64,000 nt of DNA from Cepaea nemoralis (lineage: Eukaryota > Mollusca > Gastropoda > Stylommatophora > Helicidae). A program made the translations under genes and the position numbers. How positions within the stretch are numbered: position 1 is the first letter of the stretch; every line of letters begins with the position of its first letter. Of the stretch, positions 57,529-64,000 are shown in pieces. The notes beneath the pieces were generated by a model that made no database searches, was not told the origin of the DNA, and saw only the letters and a list, made by a program, of their open reading frames with translations. The stretch covers positions 204,501 to 268,500 of the forward strand of contig JACEFZ010001340.1 in assembly GCA_014155875.1 (NCBI GenBank). The letters run 5' to 3'.

Positions 57529-58116
57529 TTATAATATATAATATATATATTGATTACCAATAACGGTGACACAATGAAAGAAATTAAACGGCGACTATCC
57601 ATTGCTCTTCAAAGACTAAAACAGATAAATAAATTATGGAGTGGGACAGACAGAACTACAAAAATTAGATTTTTAAGAGCATGCATCTTTCCAATTGCAA
57701 CATACGCCTGTGAGACATGGACACTTACTAAACAAGCTGAACAGCGCATAAACGCCTTTGAATATAAATGTTATAGACGAGTTCTAAGAATATCTTGGGT
57801 AAGAAAGAACAAATGCATCCATACTTCAAGAGTTGAATATTGAGGAGGGATGGCTATTAAAGACGATAAAACAAAGAAAATTGAAGTATTTTGGTCACTT
57901 GAAACGTCACGAAAGTTTGGAGAGAACAATAATGGAAGGGTATATGCCTGGGAAGAGAGGAAGAGGAAGGCCAAAGAGAAGATGGGTGCAGGATGTGGCG
58001 GATGATCTCCAGATGGGTGTATCAGACGCGGGACATCTTGCTTGTGATCGAGAGCTTTCCGGAAGGTTTTATGGGAGCGAGGTTCTGCAAAGGACATGCT
58101 ACTGAATGATGATGAT
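57529..58116 (+). mobile_element. RTE-2 LINE 3' fragment in duplication copy 1
   Basis: TTKIRFLRACIFPIATYACE, 'LKYFGHLKRHESLERTIMEG', GRGRPKRRWVQD. Flanked by (A)GTCATATAA at 57519-57528 and 58117-58125. Tail (GAT)n. Confidence 0.9.
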
Positions 58117-58125
58117 GTCATATAA

Positions 58126-58345
58126 GCTCCCGTTTCCCGACTATCTGTCTGTCTGTATGTCTATCTGTCTGTCTGTCTGTCTGTCTGACCCGGCCCGGCT
58201 TCACCCAGTCCCTGATGGGGAGCATCTCATTTAATTCATATAAGTAGTCATATAAGTCTCCCGTTCCCGTTCCCGACTATCTTTCTGTCTGTCTGTCTAT
58301 CTAGCTATCTATACTGTCTGTCTGTCTGTCTGTCTGTCCTGACCC
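58126..58345. repeat. GACCCGGC repeat with (TCTG)n
   Basis: Units of about 115 bp: (TCTG)n, GACCCGGCCCGGCTTC, GGGGAGCATCTCATTTAATT, AGTAGTCATATAAG, CCCGTTCCCGAC. Also at 57470-57518, 62000-62075 and 62690-63090. Confidence 0.8.
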
Positions 58346-58374
58346 GGCCCGGCTTCGCCCGTGATGAAAAAACC

Positions 58375-60023
58375 CCCCTTTATTTTCAGAGTGTTTGGAA
58401 TGTTTGGGGCATGCACACATCTGCAGCCTTGTGTGGGGCCCCGTGGCATGGTCTTTTGAGTCAAAAGTATGTTGCTGGCATCATCAGTACTGGAAGAAAA
58501 TTGGTAGGACATTTCAAACACTCTTCTTCAGCAACCAGTCGTTTGCATGAACTTCAAAATGAATTAAACCTACCACAACATCAGCTTATCCAGGACGTGA
58601 CAACACGATGGAACTCAACGTTCTATATGTTACGACGTCTGTTAGAACAACGGCGCAGCATCAGCCTGTACTGTGTTGAAAATTTTGAAATTGATTCGGT
58701 AACTGGGCTAACGGCACAACAGTGGGCAGTCACGGAGAATGTGGTAGCTACTTTGGCACCATTTGAAGAAATCACACGTGAAATAAGTGCAGCTCAGGCA
58801 TCAATATCAGTTGTGATCCCATTAGTGAAAACACTCATGGCTTTCCTCCAGAAAGAAGGTAGTGATGCTGGGATCAAAACTATGAAAGCAGCCCTGCTTG
58901 AAGCTGTTAGCAGCAGATTTGCGGACATTGAATCCAACAGTATTTACACCTGTGCCACACTACTGGACCCTCGATTCAAGCTGTGCTTCTTCTCCGAACG
59001 TGGTAGAAGTGATGCACGAGCCCATCTGCTGTTAGCAGCTAACTCCATTATTGATTCAGCAAACACAGTCAGTCCACAGGATCCATCAGCTACTATTAGT
59101 AGTAGTAGTACTAGTGTTTTGACTTCTGTGAGCACTGCCACACAGTACGAGTCCAGCCTATGGAGCTGTTTTGACACAATTGTCGAGGAAAATCCCACCG
59201 CAGATCGTTCTGCAAGTGCCGAAGGCAACAGCATTAACACTGAGGTGACACAGTACCTGTCAGAGCCACTTCAAACTCGACAGTCAGATCCAGTTTCATG
59301 GTGGCATGCCAATAAGCAAAGATTTCCAAGCATGGCTAGACTGGCGCAGGTATTTCTTGCACCACCACCTACAAGTGTGCCATCGGAAAGGCTGTTCAGT
59401 ACTGCAGGAGACATTATCACTGACCACCGTAGTAGCCTATTACCAGAAAATGCGGAGACGTTGATTTTCCTGAAATACAACTCGTCTCTTCTTGACTCTG
59501 AGAGTTCAACTTCACAGCCATAATGAAGACTGACTGAAATAGTGACATTACTAAATGAATGTATTTCAATAAATTCAATCTGTTCAGTGTACTGTTGTTG
59601 TGAGTTGTAACTGAGCTGATAATTTGCCAACTGAAAACAATGTGAAAACTAAAAACTGAAACTGAAAACTAACAATTAAAATTACTAAATTAGCATTATG
59701 TGCTTATGTATTATGTTTCATCTTGAACTTATGGAACTTAATATTACTTAATTACTTATTCTACTGTGAATGTAATTATTTTACATTTAAATGATTTAAT
59801 ATGAGTATATGTCATCATTGTCATGTCTATAGTAATGAACTGCAGTAATGAACAGTCGAGTGACTCCACTCACCTAAGTCAAGTGATGTAGTATGTTATT
59901 TTATTTTTATTTTTTTATTTGTAAATCTGGCTCCGGCTCCGGCTCCGGCCGGATCTCACTTCATAAATCCGGCCAAATCCGGCTCCGGCCGGATTTCAAA
60001 AATTTGAATCCGGTACAGCCCTA
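58375..60023 (+). pseudogene. hAT-family transposase C-terminal part, 5'-truncated element
   Basis: A 370-codon frame (58411-59523) with 'LVGHFKHSSSATSRLHELQ', 'DVTTRWNSTFYMLRRLLEQR', TCATLLDPRFKL and the hAT dimerisation region 'LAQVFLAPPPTSVPSERLFS', 'PENAETLIFLKYN'. This is a ZBED-like hAT catalytic end. TTTTCAG at 58387 looks like an exon boundary; the first codons after it seem frameshifted. The BED finger and 5' end are missing. The right terminus ends CCGGTACAGCCCTA (reversed TAGGGCTGTACCGG) at 60023, preceded by subterminal CCGGCTCCGG repeats. Confidence 0.88.
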
Positions 60024-60330
60024 ATCCTAATACTAAATTATATTATACACCTGCGTTATACACCTGAGAGAAGTGAGGAGTCTCGTTCATGTCAACGAAC
60101 CAGGCAAGCTAATACAGGAAAGTACTCTTACTAATAATTTACATAAATTAAAAAAAATTAGTTGTGAAACATAAACAGCAATTAACCAAAGAATGGCCAT
60201 CACTTGTGACACTCTTTCTTAAACCATTTCCTGGGACATTCAAGATTCTGCCTGTCACACCTTTGCCACAGCCTGCGTCAATTTGATAAAACAATTCAGA
60301 TGCACACCTTCCTGTGGTGAGTTTCTATAT
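60024..60330. other. Flank right of the hAT element
   Basis: Nothing recognised. Confidence 0.35.
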
Positions 60331-60540
60331 ATTTGAATAACGAAGACACAAACAATAGATTGCATGATTTATTGCCTGGCATATTTCGCTGCATCTCGTC
60401 AGGTACATACTGCAGAAATCTGAAAATATAAAAAGTATAAAATTACACAGAGTAATGAAGCTTACATAAAAGAATAACGAAAAACAAATGCCTACACAAA
60501 ATACAATAAATAATCACGGAGAAGACCCTCCAGTGACTAC

Positions 60541-61004
60541 ATTGTTAATTAGGTCATGGCACATCCTATAAAAAAAATAAAACATTCATCAAGGTAGGCC
60601 TCACCACCCCGGACGCAATGATATATGGCACAATGTTGTCCGTTTAAAAATAAACAAGCCACGTTAATAGAAGGCAAATAATAAACAGTTGGCGGCCATT
60701 TTAAATTGTTAATTAGGTCAGGGCACATCCTATAAAAAAAATGAATAATACGTCAAGTTAGGCCTCGCCGCCCCGGACGCAATGATATATGGCACAATGT
60801 TGTCCGTTTAAAAATAAACAAGCCACGTTTATAGAAGGCAAATAATAAACAGTTGGTGGCCATTTTAAATTGTTAATTAGGTCAGGGCACATCCTATAAA
60901 AAAAATGAATAATACGTCAAGTTAGGCCTCGCCGCCCCGGACGCAATGATATATGGCACAATGTTGTCCGTTTAAAAATAAACAAGCCACGTTTATAGAA
61001 GGCA
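60541..61004. repeat. 164 bp tandem repeat, 2.8 copies
   Basis: ATTGTTAATTAGGTCA at 60541, 60705 and 60869: period exactly 164. Units contain GGC(G/A)GCCATTTTAAA-like and CCCCGGACGCAATG. Confidence 0.92.
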
Positions 61005-61450
61005 GAATTTCTCAAGTTTCCAATCTTAGGGCCGCGATAAATCCTGACTTATCAGTTAATTCTTCATTGGACTTCCTGGTATTAAATTACGTCACCATAT
61101 AATTCATAACTCCGCTTAGAATCAACGTACAGTCTTCGTTGAGATACCGTTGGATTCGTCTCGTCAAGCTCTATCTAACTGGTATGATTTCATAAGTAAA
61201 AACCCAATTTTTAAATATTGACCAAAATTGCTAGTAGTAGAGGTAGAGAAGTTTGGAGTTGTTTGTTTACATTTCATTGTAATAAAACAATATATAAACT
61301 TTCATGTGTATTTATAATTATAATTGCTGCGCATTTAAGACATGAAATAAATACTAGCGTCTTGTGAATTTCGTTACAATTAACGAAAACACAGCCAGTA
61401 AAATAGTATAAATAGGGGTTAAAAGGGACTTGACACGTCAACTCCCTTAC

Positions 61451-61472
61451 CTGTAGGCCGGTGGGCGGCCAT
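61451..61472 (-). other. COG1: Duplicate copy of COG1 exon 1 and start codon
   Basis: Identical to 56730-56751, including ATG, seven codons and the GTAAGG donor, in the second copy of a duplicated block. It could act as an alternative first exon splicing to exon 2 or be a silent duplicate; the sequence does not decide. Confidence 0.6.
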
Positions 61473-61823
61473 TTTGTTTACTACATTCAATAATGTTTTC
61501 TATAAATGAAGAGCCGTTTTCGTGCATGGAGGGGAAAGAGGAGAGACAGACTTGGTCCTCCCTGAAACTGTAAATTTATTACTTAATGTAAGCAATACTT
61601 TAGCTTGTTGGTCCTGCAGACATGTGTTCTAATCCCCATCAAAGCAGGGTTTTTATTTTAGATATTGACCTGAGCTTCAAGTTTCCATCCATCCATCATC
61701 CATTCAAGTTTCACCCAGCCTAAAATGGGAACCAGGAGTGTTCTGAGATATAAAAGCGGCCGGCGTGATAAATAACCAAATTACCCATCGATGCCGGTTG
61801 ATCTATATAAAATGAGTCAAGCA

Positions 61824-61825
<2 letters not shown>

Positions 61826-61914
<89 letters not shown>
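61826..61914. repeat. (TA)n(CA)n microsatellite
   Basis: About 60 bp TA followed by CA; the short peptide frame here is an artefact. Confidence 0.95.
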
Positions 61915-61918
<4 letters not shown>

Positions 61919-62085
61919 ACTAGCTGACCCGGCTCGGCTTCGCCCAATCCCTGGCGGGGATCTATCTATCTATCTGAAGTGTCTGTCTGCTTGTTTATCT
62001 GTCTGTCTGTCTGTCTGACCCGGCCCAGCTTCGCCCAGCTCCTGGTGGGAAGCATCTCATTTAATTCATATAAGTAGTCATATAA

Positions 62086-62677
62086 TTATAATATATAATA
62101 TATATATTGATTACCAATAACGGTGACACAATGAAAGAAATTAAACGGCGACTAACCATTGCTCTTCAAAGACTAAAACAGATGAATAAATTATGGAGTG
62201 GGACAGACAGAACTACAAAAATTAGATTTTTAAGAGCATGCATCTTTCCCATTGCAACATAAGCCTGTGACACATGGACACTTACTAAACAAGCTGAACA
62301 GCGCATAAACGCCTTTGAATATAAATGTTATAGACGAGTTCTAAGAATATCTTGGGTAAAGAAAAGAACAAATGCATCCATACTTCAAGAGTTGAATATT
62401 GAGGAGGGATGGCTATTAAAGACGATAAAACAAAGAAAATTGAAGTATTTTGGTCACTTGAAACGTCACGAAAGTTTGGAGAGAACAATAATGGAAGGGT
62501 ATATGCCTGGGAAGAGAGGAAGAGGAAGGCCAAAGAGAAGATGGGTGCAGGATGTGGCGGATGATCTCCAGATGGGTGTATCAGACGCGGGACATCTTGC
62601 TTGTGATCGAGAAGCTTTCCGGAAGGTTGTTATGGGAGCGAGGTTCTGCAAAGGACATGCTACTGAATGAATGAATG
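62086..62677 (+). mobile_element. RTE-2 LINE 3' fragment in duplication copy 2
   Basis: Same insertion as 57529-58116 (same TSD AGTCATATAA at 62076-62085 and 62678-62687); a 92-codon end frame is intact. The tail is (AATG)n instead of (GAT)n. Confidence 0.9.
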
Positions 62678-62689
62678 AGTCATATAAGC

Positions 62690-62843
62690 TCCCGTTCCCG
62701 ACTATCTGTCTGTCTGTATGTCTATCTGTCTGTCTGTCTGTCTGTCTGACCCGGCCCGGCTTCACCCAGTCCCTGATGGGGAGCATCTCATTTAATTCAT
62801 ATAAGTAGTCATATAAGCTCCCGTTCCCGTTCCCGACTATCTT

Positions 62844-62906
<63 letters not shown>

Positions 62907-63040
62907 GACCCGGCCCGGCTTCGCCCTCTCCTGATGGGGAGCATCTCATTTAATTCATATAAGTAGTCATATAAGTTCCCGTTCCCGACTGTCTGTCTGT
63001 CTGTCTGTCTGTCTGACGACCCGGCCAGGCTATCTGTCTG

Positions 63041-63089
<49 letters not shown>

Positions 63090-63345
63090 AGCCAGGGGAC
63101 TTAACCTAAGATATAGCAATGCTACTAAAAGTTATGTCCCTTTATATATTATTTCTTATGTTAAGTCATGTAATTTAATTATTAAATTGTAGGTAAGTAA
63201 ATAGCTGATTCTACACTAAAAAAACTATGACAGTTTGTTGCACGGGAATGAAAAGAAGACGTGTAGAAAATTTCATCTCAATCGGATGGGCGTTATCGAA
63301 CGCATCCAATACATCATACATACATACATTCTGTTTTATAGATAT
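62690..63345 (+). repeat. Right part of composite GACCCGGC element
   Basis: Repeat units then (TATC)n at 63036-63088, ending with AAAATTTCATCTCAATCGG and a CATA-repeat near 63320. The left end is TAGCTGACCCGGCTCGG at 61920. The two ends together resemble a repeat common in invertebrates; classification uncertain. Confidence 0.5.
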
Positions 63346-64000
63346 AGACTTCAAAATGCATTCGACTGAACAAAGAATATTTGTTGATGACCCTTTACTA
63401 GCACCCACTCATTAGTTTTCACTCTCGGTCCACCTTCATATCTCCATTGCTTCCAGTTTCCCGCCTTATCTTCCTCCCCTTTTTCATGTACCACTTCGAC
63501 GAATTTACCTGGATTCTTCACTGAACCGTTACCATCCCCTACCCCTGTCCCCATAACACCACAGACTCCCACAACTGTCTTTAAAAGAGTATCAACGTCA
63601 AGATTCGTGTTAGTATCACAGTCTGGGATTCTGAGATAAGTAGCACATATTTTTCATGTTTTCTTTACACTGTTCTCATTTTTCATCTCTCCACTCATCT
63701 CATCCCGTTCTTATGCCTTAATGTAATGCATCACTGTAGTGTCTTTCTCGTGATTATATGTTATATTTTGTTTATGTATTTGTATGTTGATGAAGCCTAA
63801 TCACCGCAACGTCGTGCCCTCCCCCCCCCCCCCCCCCCCGTAATTGTGTTCTCTAAAGCTGTATTACTTTGTGTTATTTTATATTGCTCATGAGTTCTGA
63901 AAGGAACTGCTTGAAGCAGTAAGGTGTTCCGAACACAGAAGCATATGTTAATGCTATCGCCCCAAAGTGGGAAATTATAGTTATGATTGCTGTTGGTGAA
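63346..64000. other. Right-edge sequence upstream of COG1
   Basis: A C-run of about 19 at 63821; no gene recognised. Any distal COG1 promoter could be here or beyond. Confidence 0.4.

Larger units (their letters stand above)
56511..58365. repeat. Segmental duplication, copy 1 (contains COG1 exon 1)
   Basis: Matches 61232-about 62940 at an offset of 4721 bp, near-identical where compared (a 4 bp indel near 56571). Includes COG1 exon 1, about 370 bp upstream of it, an AT/CA microsatellite, a GACCCGGC-rich repeat and an RTE-2 LINE fragment. Copy 1 alone carries an I-LINE insertion at 57123-57355. Its right side ends at hAT-derived DNA. Confidence 0.85.
61232..62940. repeat. Segmental duplication, copy 2
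   Basis: Second copy of the block at 56511. It keeps an uninterrupted (TA)n(CA)n tract where copy 1 has the I-LINE insertion, so that insertion came after the duplication. The shared RTE-2 insertion came before it. Confidence 0.85.

Noticed and set aside
60079..60105. Alternative COG1 exon 1 (minus, MNETPHFSQ then GTGTAT)
   Set aside because: It ends in phase 0, but exon 2 needs a single leftover base; the 56730 candidate fits.
60370..60402. Hammerhead-ribozyme-like core (minus: CTGACGAG then GAAA)
   Set aside because: The CUGANGA and GAAA words are present, but I could not find a pairing partner for stem III or a convincing stem I.

Overview
This is animal nuclear DNA: it is AT-leaning, intron-rich, full of microsatellites and crowded with transposon debris. 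The mix of RTE-like LINEs, RNase-H-bearing I-type LINEs, tRNA-derived SINEs, mariner, hAT and a Gmr1-like Ty3/gypsy element suggests a marine invertebrate, probably a mollusc. The species guess is inference only.

The backbone is one host gene on the minus strand. It encodes COG1, subunit 1 of the conserved oligomeric Golgi tethering complex. Nineteen short coding exons (22 to 205 nt) between 56751 and 2363 join in frame, each internal boundary is GT-AG, and together they encode about 634 residues that follow vertebrate COG1 in order. The last third of the protein lies beyond the left edge. The gene exceeds 54 kb because its introns are filled with transposons.

Layout from left to right. 0-2.4 kb: SINE, LINE remnant, short tandem repeats, exon 19. 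3.4-13 kb: an I-type LINE, then a complete 8.06 kb LTR retrotransposon (4031-12086, TSD ACAAC) in intron 18, then a SINE and exon 18. 13.3-24 kb: I-LINE, SINEs, LINE fragments and minisatellites around exons 17 to 15. 24-33 kb: exons 14 to 11 around a 2.7 kb RTE-like LINE and two related LINE fragments, one split by a 1027 bp insertion. 34-46 kb: exons 10 to 4 packed between LINE pieces, four copies (one further right) of a (GAA)n-tailed SINE and tandem repeats. 46-55 kb: a twin-primed I-LINE, exon 3, a decayed mariner, a 1.26 kb almost G-free CA-rich block, an RTE inserted in mariner-like sequence, and exon 2. 55-64 kb: exon 1 lies in a block of about 1.8 kb that is duplicated about 4.7 kb upstream, so the start codon and first splice donor occur twice; a 5'-truncated hAT transposase and a 164 bp tandem array lie between the copies.

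The main finds are the COG1 gene with its duplicated first exon, and a recently inserted but internally deleted gypsy element whose surviving domains lie in the order protease, integrase, reverse transcriptase, with a SCAN-like Gag and a tRNA-Leu-like stretch at its primer binding site. No bacterial-type operons, CRISPR arrays or rRNA genes were seen.
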